Of a stretch of DNA of 64,000 nucleotides, positions 36,167-45,503 are shown piece by piece. The position numbers and the translations under genes are program-made. The notes beneath the pieces were generated by a model. The model did no database searches and was not told where the DNA came from. It saw only the letters and a list, made by a program, of their open reading frames with translations. The stretch is taken from NCBI GenBank assembly GCA_028688145.1, contig JAQTYU010000001.1, positions 516,284 to 580,283 of the forward strand, given 5' to 3'. Position 1 is the first letter of the stretch. The number at the start of each line of letters is the position of its first letter. The stretch comes from Thiotrichaceae bacterium. GTDB taxonomy: Bacteria > Pseudomonadota > Gammaproteobacteria > Beggiatoales > Beggiatoaceae.

Positions 36167-37000
36167 ATGAAATTAGAAAAATTACAAACGATTGTCGAAA
36201 AAGCCTTTGAAGATCGCGCCAATCTTTCCCCCCGCCAAGCTGAGGGCAAAATTGTCGAAGCGGTCAGCGATGTGATTGATTTGCTGGATCAAGGAAAAAT
36301 TCGCGTTGCTGAGAAACTAGACGGTAAATGGCATGTTAATCAATGGGTTAAAAAGGCGGTATTGTTGTCTTTCCGTTTAGAAGATAATTATTTTATCAAA
36401 GGCGGTTTTACCAATTATTTCGACAAAGTGCCGTCCAAATTTGCAGACTTAAGTTCTCGTGAATTCCGTGAGCTGGGCGTGCGCGTGGTGCCACCTGCCA
36501 CGGCGCGTAAAGGTTCTTATATTGCGCCCAATGTGGTGATGATGCCGTCTTATGTGAATATTGGCGCGTATGTGGACAGCGGCACGATGGTAGATACTTG
36601 GGCAACTGTCGGCTCTTGTGCGCAAATTGGGAAAAACGTGCACTTATCAGGCGGCGTGGGCATTGGCGGGGTGTTAGAACCTTTACAAGCTTCTCCCACG
36701 ATTATTGAAGACAATTGCTTTATCGGCGCGCGTTCTGAAGTGGTGGAAGGCGTGATTGTGGGCGAGGGTTCAGTGATTTCGATGGGGGTTTATTTGGGGC
36801 AAAGCACCAAGATTTATAATCGCGCCACGGGTGAAGTCAGCTATGGTTATATTCCGCCCTATTCTGTCGTGGTTTCAGGCAATCTGCCCTCCAACGATGG
36901 AAAATATAGTTTGTATTGCGCAGTGATTGTGAAGCAGGTGGATGAAAAGACGCGCGGTAAAGTGAGTTTGAATGAGTTATTGCGGGATATTGAAGAGTAA
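36167..37000 (+). CDS. dapD: Tetrahydrodipicolinate N-succinyltransferase
   Basis: DapD succinylates tetrahydrodipicolinate, the step before DapC in the succinylase branch of lysine synthesis. The 277-residue protein has the N-terminal helical domain, with [20 protein letters not shown], and a left-handed beta-helix of hexapeptide repeats (about 105-230). Within it are [18 protein letters not shown] and [20 protein letters not shown], typical of trimeric DapD. ACGGAG lies upstream of the ATG. It follows dapC after 115 bp. Confidence 0.96.
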   Translation: MKLEKLQTIVEKAFEDRANLSPRQAEGKIVEAVSDVIDLLDQGKIRVAEKLDGKWHVNQWVKKAVLLSFRLEDNYFIKGGFTNYFDKVPSKFADLSSREFRELGVRVVPPATARKGSYIAPNVVMMPSYVNIGAYVDSGTMVDTWATVGSCAQIGKNVHLSGGVGIGGVLEPLQASPTIIEDNCFIGARSEVVEGVIVGEGSVISMGVYLGQSTKIYNRATGEVSYGYIPPYSVVVSGNLPSNDGKYSLYCAVIVKQVDEKTRGKVSLNELLRDIEE

Positions 37001-37011
37001 ATAAACTAAAA

Positions 37012-37044
37012 AGGACTGGCAGTGCTCGCAGCACTGCCAGTCCT
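37012..37044. terminator. Family C hairpin after dapD (15-bp perfect stem)
   Basis: AGGACTGGCAGTGCT-CGC-AGCACTGCCAGTCCT is a perfect 15-bp stem with a 3-base loop, 11 bp after the dapD stop. An A-run on the left gives a U-tract on the minus strand, so it best terminates leftward transcripts, but it may serve both strands. The same hairpin, with its AATAAACTAAAA flank, recurs at 37858-37890. Confidence 0.8.
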
Positions 37045-37067
37045 AAATCACGAATTCCATTAGATTC

Positions 37068-37100
37068 AGACCTGCTAGGTTTTTAAAACCTAGCAGCTCT
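37068..37100. repeat. CTGCTAGGT/ACCTAGCAG hairpin downstream of vapC
   Basis: CTGCTAGGTTTTTAAAACCTAGCAG is a hairpin lying 16 bp beyond the vapC stop; it is likely a terminator. A near copy lies at about 38046-38072. Confidence 0.7.
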
Positions 37101-37115
37101 TTTCTATCGAAGTAC

Positions 37116-37544
37116 TTAGCTCATCACAAACGGGTTTAGTATCTGCACAGGAGTCATTTTAAAATCATTCACATTGCGGGTGACTAATATTAATTTGTGT
37201 TGATGCGCCATTGCGGCAATGAGACTGTCCATCACTGCCAATTTTTTGCCCTGTAATTCTGCATGAGCAGTTATTTCTGCCCATTCGTTCAAAATAGTTT
37301 CTGTTATGGGTAAGATTCTTGATGAGAATAGGGCTTCAATACCATAAAGCCATTGTTGTAATTTTTGGTGACGTTCAGGTTGTATCTCCTTAATTTTATG
37401 TAAGCCTTTTTTAATTTCTGCCATGCTAATCTGGCTTACAAATAAGCACTCAGCTTTCTGCTGATTTATCCATTGAACCACTGCGAGATTTGGCGTTTTT
37501 TTAACACACTCAGAAAGTATGCAAGTATCAAGCAGATAACTCAT
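37116..37544 (-). CDS. vapC: PIN-domain toxin (VapC/FitB-like)
   Basis: The 142-residue protein is a PIN-domain ribonuclease, the toxin of a type II system. The acidic metal-binding residues are present: D6 in MSYLLDTCILSE, E43 in ISMAEIKKG, D106 in LAVMDSLIAAMA and D127 in TRNVNDF. Members cleave RNA, often initiator tRNA, but the target here is unknown. The gene overlaps its antitoxin by 4 bp (ATGA), with the antitoxin first. The pair is bracketed by long direct repeats. Confidence 0.9.
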   Translation of the reverse strand: MSYLLDTCILSECVKKTPNLAVVQWINQQKAECLFVSQISMAEIKKGLHKIKEIQPERHQKLQQWLYGIEALFSSRILPITETILNEWAEITAHAELQGKKLAVMDSLIAAMAHQHKLILVTRNVNDFKMTPVQILNPFVMS

Positions 37545-37756
37545 AATTCAATTATTCTACCCGTGTCTTTGTCTCGCTCAAAAAACACCGCAAGTTCATC
37601 ATCGGCTTCTTTAAAGCGTAATTGCTCAAAAAGGGGCACTTGGTGTTGCTGTAAGTACTCAGACAGTATTTTTATAACGGCTTGTTGGGCATTTTGCGTT
37701 TGTGTTAAATCGATAACTTTTTGAATAAGTTCATCATTAATTGTGATAGTGGTCAT
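37541..37756 (-). CDS. vapB: VapB-like antitoxin
   Basis: The 71-residue protein should neutralise the PIN toxin and repress the pair's promoter. The N-terminus (MTTITINDELIQKVIDL) fits a ribbon-helix-helix DNA-binding fold with the alternating TITIND strand. The C-terminus (LAVFFERDKDTGRI) would wrap the toxin. The toxin gene follows with an ATGA overlap. Sequence classes of such antitoxins vary, so the assignment rests on fold pattern and position. Confidence 0.85.
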   Translation of the reverse strand: MTTITINDELIQKVIDLTQTQNAQQAVIKILSEYLQQHQVPLFEQLRFKEADDELAVFFERDKDTGRIIEL

Positions 37757-37857
37757 GCTATAGATTCCTTGATGCGTGATAAATTAAAGATAGCATTTTT
37801 TATGTTTCAGAACAGCCCTAAGCTCTTTTCATTGATTGAATAATCAATAAACTAAAA

Positions 37858-38072
37858 AGGACTGGCAGTGCTCAAAGCACTGCCAGTCCTAAATTAACCT
37901 GAGTACGGGATAAGAAATAGTAGAAAGTTTATATCGTTCCAACCTTCTCGCGTTGGAACGAGACAAATTATCACGTTTTATGGTGGAATACGCTACGCTA
38001 TTCCACCCTACTGCCAGTCCTAAATCACGAATCCCACCAAGTTAAAGAGCTGCTAGGTTTTAAAAATCTAGC
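37858..38072. repeat. Second C hairpin plus CTGCTAGGT hairpin, split by a 116-bp F/B/A insertion
   Basis: The hairpin at 37858-37890 duplicates 37012-37044 with its flanks. CTGCCAGTCCTAAAT occurs at 37880-37894 and again at 38011-38025. Between them are a family F end (TAACCTGAGTACGGGATAAG), a family B hairpin (TTGGAACGAGAC) and a family A arm (GGTGGAATACGCTACGC). After the second copy the sequence continues CACGAATCCCACC..GCTGCTAGGT, as the left copy does (CACGAATTCCATT..CTGCTAGGT). Confidence 0.85.
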
Positions 38073-38084
38073 AGCTCTTTTCAA

Positions 38085-38579
38085 CTAATCATAAATCGCC
38101 GTCACTCTCCAATACCAATCTTGCAAAGTCATGCGTAAATGAATTGGATTTTTACCCAAGTCACCAATGCGCACGATGAAACGAGTAGGAGATTCAAAAA
38201 ACGCAAAACTCATGCTTTGCCAAATGCTGTTATTTTCGCTGGGGTTCGCAAGCTGTGGGTGTAATTTAGTCCGTACCCAATTCATATCTAGCACGTCATT
38301 CAGGGTTTTATCCCCCAAAGCTTTCACCCCGCCGCGCATAAATTCCACCAAACCATTATTTGCAGCAGGCAAGGCAGCGGCAACATCACCCGTGACCCGT
38401 CCTACTTTAAATTCTAAACTCTTTTTATATGTCGTCCGCACAGACTCTAAATCAACTAACTTATTCAAAGTATTCATATCATTGGTAGCCAGTGCATCAT
38501 CCAATTGATATAAGCGCACGTAGGGGAGGGCAATAAACGTGAACACGATTAACAGTAGTAAACCCGTTAAATATTTCAT
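38085..38579 (-). CDS. DUF2939 protein
   Basis: The 164-residue protein has one N-terminal membrane helix or uncleaved signal (about 4-22) and the DUF2939 pattern: LYQLDDALATNDMNTLNKLVDLESVRTTYK in pieces, and a C-terminal beta segment ending LQDWYWRVTAIYD. The function is unknown; it is probably periplasm-facing. It lies 50 bp beyond pdxA on the same strand and could share the lptD-surA-pdxA transcript. Confidence 0.8.
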   Translation of the reverse strand: MKYLTGLLLLIVFTFIALPYVRLYQLDDALATNDMNTLNKLVDLESVRTTYKKSLEFKVGRVTGDVAAALPAANNGLVEFMRGGVKALGDKTLNDVLDMNWVRTKLHPQLANPSENNSIWQSMSFAFFESPTRFIVRIGDLGKNPIHLRMTLQDWYWRVTAIYD

Positions 38580-38629
38580 CGATCTATCCTTATGTTAAAC
38601 CCAGCACAGTGCAGGGAAATCTATGACAT

Positions 38630-39619
38630 TTAAAAACAATCCGTTGTACGTCTTACCATTTCCGCCGCCATCGCAATCGCACAGCGTAAACTGTCCGCAG
38701 ACGCTTTACCCGTGCCTGCCAAACTCAACGCCGTGCCATGATCGACCGAAGTCCGAATAATCGGCAAGCCTAAAGTAATATTCACCGCCTCGCCAAAACC
38801 TTGGGATTTAAGCACCGGCAAACCTTGATCATGATACATACTTAGCACAGCATCAATCCCACGCAAAGCTTCAGGATTAAATGCAGTATCCGCAGGCACG
38901 CAGCCTGTGAGCCGTAAACCTTCTGCGCGTAAACTTGCCAACACGGGATTAATCACTTCAATTTCTTCACGTCCCAAATGCCCGCCTTCGCCCGCATGAG
39001 GATTTAAACCACACACCAAAATACCCGGTTCAGCAATTGCGAATTTAGTTTGTAAATCATGGTTTAAAATCCGAATCACTTGGGTGAGTTTTGCAGTGGT
39101 AATTGCCGCGCTCACTTCCCGCAAGGGCAAATGCGTTGTGACCAAAGCCACCCGTAAATGCGGCGTTGCCAACATCATCACCACTTGCGGCACTTTGGCT
39201 AATTCCGCAAAAAATTCGGTATGCCCACTGAATACAATCCCCGCCTCATTAATCACGCCCTTGTGCACAGGCGCAGTGACCACGGCATCAAACTCGCCCG
39301 ACTGGCAAGCAAAAAAGGCAGTGCGCAACATTTCAAGCACATAAGGCGCGTTAGCAGGATTCAGCACCCCCGTTTCCACAGGCACGCACACTTTTAAAGG
39401 CTGAACTTTCAGCACGCCCGCGAGTTGCGGACTGGGCACATGTTGCTGCTGTATATCGAACTGAATTTTCAATCCCAATTGGGCGGCACGCGCTGCCAAC
39501 ATCTCGGGGTCAGCCAAGGCAACCACATGCACTTCTTGGGCTTGTTGGGCAAATAGCAGGCTAATATCCAAACCAATGCCCGCAGGTTCACCCGTACTCA
39601 GCAGCAAGCGCGGCAACAT
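38630..39619 (-). CDS. pdxA: 4-hydroxythreonine-4-phosphate dehydrogenase
   Basis: PdxA oxidises 4-phosphohydroxythreonine in vitamin B6 synthesis, metal-dependent and cytosolic. The 329-residue protein has the start LLLSTGEPAGIGLDI, the metal-binding segment FSGHTEFFAELA, LVTTHLPLREV, GLNPHAGEGGHLGREE with another ligand histidine, and MYHDQGLPVLK with the third. Its ATG overlaps the surA stop. The order lptD-surA-pdxA is classical; rsmA, the usual next gene, is replaced by the DUF2939 gene. Confidence 0.96.
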   Translation of the reverse strand: MLPRLLLSTGEPAGIGLDISLLFAQQAQEVHVVALADPEMLAARAAQLGLKIQFDIQQQHVPSPQLAGVLKVQPLKVCVPVETGVLNPANAPYVLEMLRTAFFACQSGEFDAVVTAPVHKGVINEAGIVFSGHTEFFAELAKVPQVVMMLATPHLRVALVTTHLPLREVSAAITTAKLTQVIRILNHDLQTKFAIAEPGILVCGLNPHAGEGGHLGREEIEVINPVLASLRAEGLRLTGCVPADTAFNPEALRGIDAVLSMYHDQGLPVLKSQGFGEAVNITLGLPIIRTSVDHGTALSLAGTGKASADSLRCAIAMAAEMVRRTTDCF

Positions 39620-40974
39620 TAATTATTGTCCACAGCAGCAGGGGGCGTGCCTTTAATTTTAAATGGACCATCATTCACAACCGCCGCAGGCGCAGGCAAA
39701 CGATATTCCACATAAGCTTCTTCACGCAATTGGCGCAACCAGCTTTGCAATTCTTCGTTTAATTTACGTTGCCGAATTTGTTCCATTGCACGATTACGCA
39801 AGGCTTTATCGGTGTCATCATATTCGCGACGGTCTAAAACTTGGATTAAATGCCAGCCAAAACGCGACTTAAACGGCTCAGCAATTTGATTCTTGCCCAA
39901 AGTTTTCATCACTTCTTCAAACTCAGGAACGACATCGCCAGGGCTTAACCAGTCTAAACTGCCACCCAAAGGGGCAGAACCTGTGTCTTCGGAATTGGTT
40001 CGCGCCAAATTCGCGAAATCTTCACCTTGGGCAATCCGAGCTTTCAATTTCAGCAAGCGGTCGCGGGCTTCATTGTCAGAAACTAATTCACTGTTTTTAA
40101 TCAAAATATGGCGTGCTTTGGTTTGTTGCACCACTAATTTTTCACCGCTGCGCTTTTCCACCAATTTCAAAATATGAAAGCCACCTGTGTTACGTATAAT
40201 CGGACTGATTTCAGATTTTTGTAATTTTGCCACGGCTTCAGCAAAGTTGGTGGGCAATTCGCCGCTTTTGTGCCAACCCAAATCGCCGCCACCTAAAGCT
40301 TGTTGCGAGTCTGACATAGCCACCGCTGTTTCTCGGAAATCCGCGCCCGCCTTCAATTTATCGAGAATTTCTTGAGCGCGTTCTTGCTTCTTTTGAACGT
40401 CTTCAGGGGTTGAACCTTCGGGCACGCTGATTAAAATATGTTGCAAGTGATATTCAGTGGTGATGTTGCCTTGCTGTTCTTGATTGGCAAGAAAGCTGTC
40501 AATCTCGCTGTCGGTGACATTGATGCGACTCACCACTTGGCGTTGTTGCAATTTATTCACCAGCAATTCATTTTTCATGTCATTGCGAAAACGCGTGAAG
40601 CTGTAGCCTTCTTTTTCAATGGTTTGACGCAGTTGCGCCAAATCCATTTGATTTTGTGCCGCATAACGCCGCAAGGTTTCATTTAAAGTATTTTCATCGA
40701 CTTCAATGCCCGTGCGTTGCGCGGTTTGCAATTGCAAGTTATTAACCACCATACTTTCTAAAACTTGCTTTTCTAATTCGGCACGCGGCGGGGTTTTAAT
40801 TTGCTGTTGACGCAAACGCTCCTCAATGATGCGTAATTCTTGCTGAAACGCAGAATTGACGATCACCTCGTCATTGACCACTGCCACGATAAAATCTAAG
40901 GGTTCGCCAGCATGGGCAAGGCTGCTCAGCCCGAAACTACATCCTAAGAGGATGGCACGTAATCCTAATTTCAT
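39619..40974 (-). CDS. surA: Periplasmic chaperone and peptidyl-prolyl isomerase SurA
   Basis: SurA escorts outer-membrane proteins, including LptD, across the periplasm. The 451-residue protein has a signal peptide (about 1-22, ending SSLAHA), an N-terminal chaperone domain with VVNDEVIVNSAFQQEL, and two parvulin domains: one with HLQHILISVPEGST and GGGDLGWHKSGELP, the second with KARHILIKNSEL and LGGSLDWLSPGDVVPEFE. The C-terminal helix follows. The ATG at 40974 was chosen because it overlaps the lptD stop (ATGA) and begins a proper signal peptide; the longer open frame is a shadow of lptD. Confidence 0.95.
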   Translation of the reverse strand: MKLGLRAILLGCSFGLSSLAHAGEPLDFIVAVVNDEVIVNSAFQQELRIIEERLRQQQIKTPPRAELEKQVLESMVVNNLQLQTAQRTGIEVDENTLNETLRRYAAQNQMDLAQLRQTIEKEGYSFTRFRNDMKNELLVNKLQQRQVVSRINVTDSEIDSFLANQEQQGNITTEYHLQHILISVPEGSTPEDVQKKQERAQEILDKLKAGADFRETAVAMSDSQQALGGGDLGWHKSGELPTNFAEAVAKLQKSEISPIIRNTGGFHILKLVEKRSGEKLVVQQTKARHILIKNSELVSDNEARDRLLKLKARIAQGEDFANLARTNSEDTGSAPLGGSLDWLSPGDVVPEFEEVMKTLGKNQIAEPFKSRFGWHLIQVLDRREYDDTDKALRNRAMEQIRQRKLNEELQSWLRQLREEAYVEYRLPAPAAVVNDGPFKIKGTPPAAVDNN

Positions 40975-43238
40975 TCTCGTCTCACTAAATTTTGACTGCC
41001 TAAAGAAAAGTCGTCGTAATATCCTGAAATGCGTTGCTCTAAGAAGCCCGTGGTGTGCGAGCCAAATCCGCCCAAGCCTTTCAATTGGAATTCTAAGAAG
41101 AAACCTGAAGAATATTGATGGGTATTCGCATCGCTTAAATAACGCCGTGCAATCGCGCGCACCGCCCAGCAACAACTGTTATATTCAACCCCTGCAAAAC
41201 TTTCTAAATCGCGTTTTTCGCGTATCGCATAATTCCACCGCCACAACGCGCTCCATTGTGGTGAAAAGCCCCAAATTCCCGTTAAATCCGTTTGTTCCAA
41301 GGGGGCAATTCTGCCATCGGCTTGCACGGCATCTTTACGCATGCGATAGCTTAAATTTACCACATGTTGATTATCACGATGATAGCGCAGACGGAACACA
41401 TTTTGTTCCGTGGTTTGAGTGTTGGGATTCCAGCGAATCGTGCTAGACGCGCTCCAATTGCGGGCAAACTGGCTGGCAATTTCCCCAACAATGCTGGAAC
41501 GATTATCCGTGAGTATGGTTTGACCGGGCAAAGTGACCCGCCGATCTGCAAAATAAAAAGTTTCCCCAAGGCTGGCGCGTAAATGTTCAATCCCTGTGCT
41601 TTGCCCAAACAAGCGCGAAGTCATTGCCGCACTGACTTGATGTCCGTCATCAACCCGATCTGCACCGCTGAAGCTGTCTTCACGGAATAATTGCGAAAAC
41701 GACAAGTCATATTGACCCGTGTCAAAAAGCGGCAACTGGCTTTGATCGCGATACGGCGTATAACGATAGAACAAGCGCGGTTCTAAAGTTTGCACTAAAT
41801 TCGTGGCGAATAAATTGGTGTTGCGTTCAAAAATTAAACCGCTATCGACGCTGCCCGTGTATAAACCGCGATGTGGATTGCTGGATTGCGTCGGATCAGG
41901 CAAATTATCCAAAGCGTATTGGGTGTAACGCATTGAAAGCTTGGGCACGAAAAAACTGCCTGCGGAGCGAATTGGATAGCTGAGTGTGGTTTTTAAATCC
42001 ACGCGATCGCCGGTCGCGCCTGCGATAATTTGGGTGTCGCGCCCGAAACGCACGGCTTCGGCACGCACCGCAAAGTTTAATTCTTTATTACGTTCAGGCA
42101 GGGTGGTGTTAAACAATAATTGCGGTAAACGTTGATACGGACGGGCGGCGGGATTGGGGTCTAGGGTTTGGAAAGATTGCACCCGCCCCATAAAATTCCA
42201 GCCCGTGCCTGTGTACAATAAATCGCCACGGCGTTCTAAATGGCTGATGCTTGCCATGTTTAAATTACTGCCCAGATCGTGAAAATATTGATTGTCTGAG
42301 GCGTAATTTAAATTCACATCGCTATATAAACGATCGGCGACTTTACCCGTGTGCCGATAGCTGGCCGAGGCGCGATCTTTGCCATACACCTGATCACTGG
42401 GCATATATTCAGCCAGTAATTTGCCGCCGCTTTCATCCATTAAATAACGGAATTCACCGCGCAACATCGCGCCGCGTCGTGTCAAAATGCGGGGGGTAAG
42501 GGTGGCATCGTAGCTGGGATCAATATTCCAATAATACGGAAGCCCAAACTGCATGCCGCTCTGGCTGGAATTCCCAATCGTGGGAATTAAGAAACCTGAT
42601 TTGCGGGCATTATTCAGCGGGAAGGATAAATATGGGGTGTAAAAAATCGGCACGCCTAAAACTTTAACGGTGACATTACGCGCCACCCCTTCTTGAATTT
42701 GGTCATTCAGCGTGGCTTTATTGGCAACTAGCCGCCACATCTCGCTGTCTTCATCGCAGGTGGTATAGGTGAAATCGTCTAAATTGACGACATGCTCACT
42801 TTCCTGATGCACCGTTTCCGCAGTGCCACGCCCGCGCCGTCCTTGAAACCAATAAGTGACTTGCTGCATCTCGCCATGATGATCGCCATACAATTGGGCA
42901 CTTTTTCCCTTGGCAACCATGCGCTTGTCCCACAAAGTAAAATCGGTATTGGTTTCGACTTTGTCTTGTGTACGATTGTAGCTCAGGCTTTCGGTGTTCA
43001 GTAATTTCCCTTGACGTTGTACAGTGACATCGCCATTGAAGGTAGCAATCCCTGTTTTATCATCGAGTTCTGCGTCATTGGCATGGGTTTGAACTTCTTC
43101 CCCTTGTGGCGCAGCGAGTACGGGGCGCACGGGTAATGAGGCATGGGTGGGAGAACACACGGCTGGCTTTTCAGCAGCATACGCAGTGCTCGCCTGATGA
43201 AGCAACAATAATAGAAAAATACGTTGAGAATAAGGCAC
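40971..43238 (-). CDS. lptD: LPS-assembly protein LptD
   Basis: LptD is the outer-membrane barrel that inserts lipopolysaccharide on the cell surface. The 755-residue protein has a signal peptide (about 1-21), a cysteine at about residue 28 after the signal, an OstA/LptA-like domain (about 55-180) with GIATFNGDVTVQRQGKLL, and a large barrel. The C-terminal cysteine pair is in NSCCWAVRA near residue 689. The N- and C-terminal cysteines match the disulfide pattern needed for LptD function. surA follows with a 4-bp overlap. Confidence 0.95.
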   Translation of the reverse strand: MPYSQRIFLLLLLHQASTAYAAEKPAVCSPTHASLPVRPVLAAPQGEEVQTHANDAELDDKTGIATFNGDVTVQRQGKLLNTESLSYNRTQDKVETNTDFTLWDKRMVAKGKSAQLYGDHHGEMQQVTYWFQGRRGRGTAETVHQESEHVVNLDDFTYTTCDEDSEMWRLVANKATLNDQIQEGVARNVTVKVLGVPIFYTPYLSFPLNNARKSGFLIPTIGNSSQSGMQFGLPYYWNIDPSYDATLTPRILTRRGAMLRGEFRYLMDESGGKLLAEYMPSDQVYGKDRASASYRHTGKVADRLYSDVNLNYASDNQYFHDLGSNLNMASISHLERRGDLLYTGTGWNFMGRVQSFQTLDPNPAARPYQRLPQLLFNTTLPERNKELNFAVRAEAVRFGRDTQIIAGATGDRVDLKTTLSYPIRSAGSFFVPKLSMRYTQYALDNLPDPTQSSNPHRGLYTGSVDSGLIFERNTNLFATNLVQTLEPRLFYRYTPYRDQSQLPLFDTGQYDLSFSQLFREDSFSGADRVDDGHQVSAAMTSRLFGQSTGIEHLRASLGETFYFADRRVTLPGQTILTDNRSSIVGEIASQFARNWSASSTIRWNPNTQTTEQNVFRLRYHRDNQHVVNLSYRMRKDAVQADGRIAPLEQTDLTGIWGFSPQWSALWRWNYAIREKRDLESFAGVEYNSCCWAVRAIARRYLSDANTHQYSSGFFLEFQLKGLGGFGSHTTGFLEQRISGYYDDFSLGSQNLVRRE

Positions 43239-43571
43239 GGCTACTGGTCTTAAAGATTAAGAAAGTGAAATAGAATATAGGCTTAGATGTGGGTTTGTAA
43301 AGGGTAATGCGGGGATTAATCGTTTTCTCAGTGCGAAAATCAGAAAACTGCCAGAGAGTTTTATAAATTTCAACTGCTTATAATTGGGATAAAACAGGAG
43401 GGCACAGCAAGAATTTTTGAAGAGACAGTGATTATAAAGCGATATGAGCTGCGAGAGCGATAGAAAGGGCGGAAGTTTTCATGTCGACCGTATAATTTTA
43501 CCGTACTCAGAAGTTGAGTTGCTGAGCACTTGATAGAATTATCGGCGGGAAAATTTCCGCCCTATGAAAAC
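43239..43571. other. Intergenic region between lptD and cspA
   Basis: No gene is seen. It should carry the lptD promoter at the left and, at 43544-43561, a hairpin GGCGGGAAAATTTCCGCC just beyond the cspA stop, likely the cspA terminator. AAGTTTTCAT near 43.47 kb is mirrored by ATGAAAACTT at 43.56 kb, giving a larger inverted pair. Confidence 0.55.
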
Positions 43572-43781
43572 TTACAGTGCGGTTACGTTTTCAGCCGTAG
43601 GGCCTTTTTGACCTTGAGCGACGGTGAATTGCACGCGTTGCCCTTCAGCTAAGGTCTTGAAACCTGAACCACTAATAGCACTGAAATGTACGAATACGTC
43701 AGGACCGTTTTCTTGTTGAATAAAACCGAAACCTTTGGTTTCGTTGAAAAATTTAACGGTACCCGTGACTACATTAGCCAT
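43572..43781 (-). CDS. cspA: Cold shock protein (CspA family)
   Basis: The 69-residue cold shock domain protein binds single-stranded nucleic acid and melts RNA structure. Both RNA-binding motifs are present: RNP1 in [13 protein letters not shown] and RNP2 in [11 protein letters not shown]. The end is [10 protein letters not shown], typical of the family. A long AT-rich region (43782-43900) precedes the ATG and may be the thermosensing 5' leader known for csp genes; that is inference. Which paralogue (A, C, D or E) it equals cannot be told. Confidence 0.95.
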   Translation of the reverse strand: MANVVTGTVKFFNETKGFGFIQQENGPDVFVHFSAISGSGFKTLAEGQRVQFTVAQGQKGPTAENVTAL

Positions 43782-44005
43782 AATAAAACCTCTAAAATCA
43801 AAACAAAAAGGAAAATTCAGTCTGGTGTTAAATCAGAATATTGAGAGTCATGACTTAAATTTTGGATAAAATTCTGAAATTTTTTATCCATCACCGAACT
43901 GAGACTACTAATTTATCATTGCCTTGCTCGTTAGTCACTAACTTTTTGTAGGAGTTTTTTAAAAAGTTATTTTCCACACGAAACATCAGCCCATGACTGC
44001 AGGAA

Positions 44006-44617
44006 TTAATAGGGAGATTGCCCGATATAATTGCCAGTAGGCGCGTAATTACAGACCCAAACTTGTTGGTTTCCACAGGCGGCAACACCACAGCCGAGTT
44101 CTTTCGTCTCACGCCATACCATTTGAGTATAGTGTCCACATTGTTTTCCTGCACGACAAGAATTGTTATTGTGATTGTAATCGACACGTTCATCTGCCCA
44201 CATGCCTGCTACCATTTGTGGGGACGCATTCATGTTGCTGAAAACGGCAAGATTTTCACCATAGTTGTTATGACTGTGCTGCATCGGACAGCCACGGCTT
44301 TGCAACTGATTCGCCCATTGTTGGGCAACGTTGGCAAGCATAGGCGACCATGTTAATGCAGGCACATTCACACGAGTACGCCAATAATTATGGGCAGCAA
44401 CAATGCCCCGAAATTGTGTAGATTCGCCCATGTTTTGAACGGGAGCACTCAGGGTAGAACGGTTATTTTCGCGCATTTTTGCAGCCATATCAGGGCTGAT
44501 TTTTTTCATCGCTTGACCACTGCCTAGGGAAACGCCTTGAGAAGTCATACTTGGACTACATCCCCACAAACTCATCAGGCAAACCGCCCCGAGCAAAATC
44601 TTTGATAAGTGATACAT
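44006..44617 (-). CDS. CAP/SCP-domain lipoprotein
   Basis: The 203-residue protein has a lipoprotein signal with lipobox LWGC (C20) and a CAP domain (about 68-203). Signature segments are HNYWRTRVNVPALTWSPML, CGHYTQMVWRETKELGCG and VWVCNYAPTGNYIG. The CAP cavity histidines are present in AAHNYW and GHYTQ. Cysteine pairs are spaced as in pathogenesis-related-1-like proteins. Bacterial CAP proteins are extracellular and mostly of unknown role, possibly lipid binding or proteolysis. The ATG at 44617 has GGAG eight bases upstream; the longer open frame overlaps trmB and was rejected. Confidence 0.9.
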   Translation of the reverse strand: MYHLSKILLGAVCLMSLWGCSPSMTSQGVSLGSGQAMKKISPDMAAKMRENNRSTLSAPVQNMGESTQFRGIVAAHNYWRTRVNVPALTWSPMLANVAQQWANQLQSRGCPMQHSHNNYGENLAVFSNMNASPQMVAGMWADERVDYNHNNNSCRAGKQCGHYTQMVWRETKELGCGVAACGNQQVWVCNYAPTGNYIGQSPY

Positions 44618-44648
44618 AGTTGATTCTCCATCCCTCTGTAAAAAACGA

Positions 44649-45338
44649 TTAAATTGCTTCCAATTGATAATGCAAATCCCAAACTCCATGCCCCAAACGT
44701 TGTCCGCGTTTTTCAAATTTGGTGAGCGGGCGTGCTTCACAGCGTGGCGCATAATTTCCCGTGCCACTGTGATTTTTCAAAAGCGGCGTGTTGTCTAAAA
44801 CTTCTAACATTTGATGGGCGTAATCTTCCCAATCGGTGGCTAAAAATAAATGACCTGCCATGCGTGAACTGAGTAAATTGACAAATTCAGGCTGAATTAA
44901 ACGGCGTTTATTATGTTTGGTTTTGTGCCACGGGTCGGGAAAGAAAATATACACCGTGTCAAAGCTTGCGGGGCTGACATTATTTTTCAGCACTTCGACC
45001 GCATCATCACAAATCACGCGAATATTTTTTAGCCCTAAGCTTTCGATTTGTGCCAACACGCGCCCAACGCCCGCCAAATAAACTTCCATGCCCAGATAAT
45101 CATTTTCAGGATGTGCCTGTGCCATTTCGACCAGTGCGTCACCCATACCAAAACCAATTTCTAAATGTTTCGGGGCATTTCTGCCAAAAATTGCATTTAA
45201 ATCATAAGGCTGTTTAGTTTCGAGCACGAATTCTGACCACATCGTGTCAATCGCGTGTTGTTGAGAGGCGGTAATCCGTCCGCTACGGCGCACAAAACTG
45301 CGAATCGGATTATTTTGAAGAGAGGAGGTTTCGGACAT
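44649..45338 (-). CDS. trmB: tRNA (guanine-46-N7)-methyltransferase
   Basis: TrmB methylates G46 in the variable loop of tRNAs using S-adenosylmethionine. The 229-residue protein has the cofactor motif LEIGFGMGDALVEMA, the acidic segment GMEVYLAGVGRVLA, and the family signature IFFPDPWHKTKHNKRRLIQP near 150. The C-terminal TKFEKRGQRLGHGVWDL is typical. It lies upstream of the CAP lipoprotein gene on the same strand. Identification is firm. Confidence 0.96.
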   Translation of the reverse strand: MSETSSLQNNPIRSFVRRSGRITASQQHAIDTMWSEFVLETKQPYDLNAIFGRNAPKHLEIGFGMGDALVEMAQAHPENDYLGMEVYLAGVGRVLAQIESLGLKNIRVICDDAVEVLKNNVSPASFDTVYIFFPDPWHKTKHNKRRLIQPEFVNLLSSRMAGHLFLATDWEDYAHQMLEVLDNTPLLKNHSGTGNYAPRCEARPLTKFEKRGQRLGHGVWDLHYQLEAI

Positions 45339-45503
45339 TTGGAAGGTTTCTGTTTATATTTTAGGAAAATTTAGCGTGATGCTGTTTAGAATGCTTATGC
45401 CATTTTTAAGCGGCTGAGGATTATTTTTTTAATATTCCAGCAGTTGATAATTATAAGCTTTTTTTGGCAACATCTCGACAATACCTCAAGTTTTGAATTT
45501 TAT

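Noticed and set aside
37012..37890. Paired C hairpins considered as integron attC-like sites
   Set aside because: No integrase is in the window and the hairpins lack attC core sites; they recur as ordinary dispersed repeats elsewhere.
40975..41175. 67-codon upstream extension of surA
   Set aside because: It overlaps lptD, has no signal-peptide sense, and the ATG at 40974 gives a proper signal peptide and an ATGA overlap with lptD.
44618..44767. 50-codon upstream extension of the CAP lipoprotein
   Set aside because: It overlaps trmB and would bury the lipoprotein signal; the ATG at 44617 has GGAG at good spacing.
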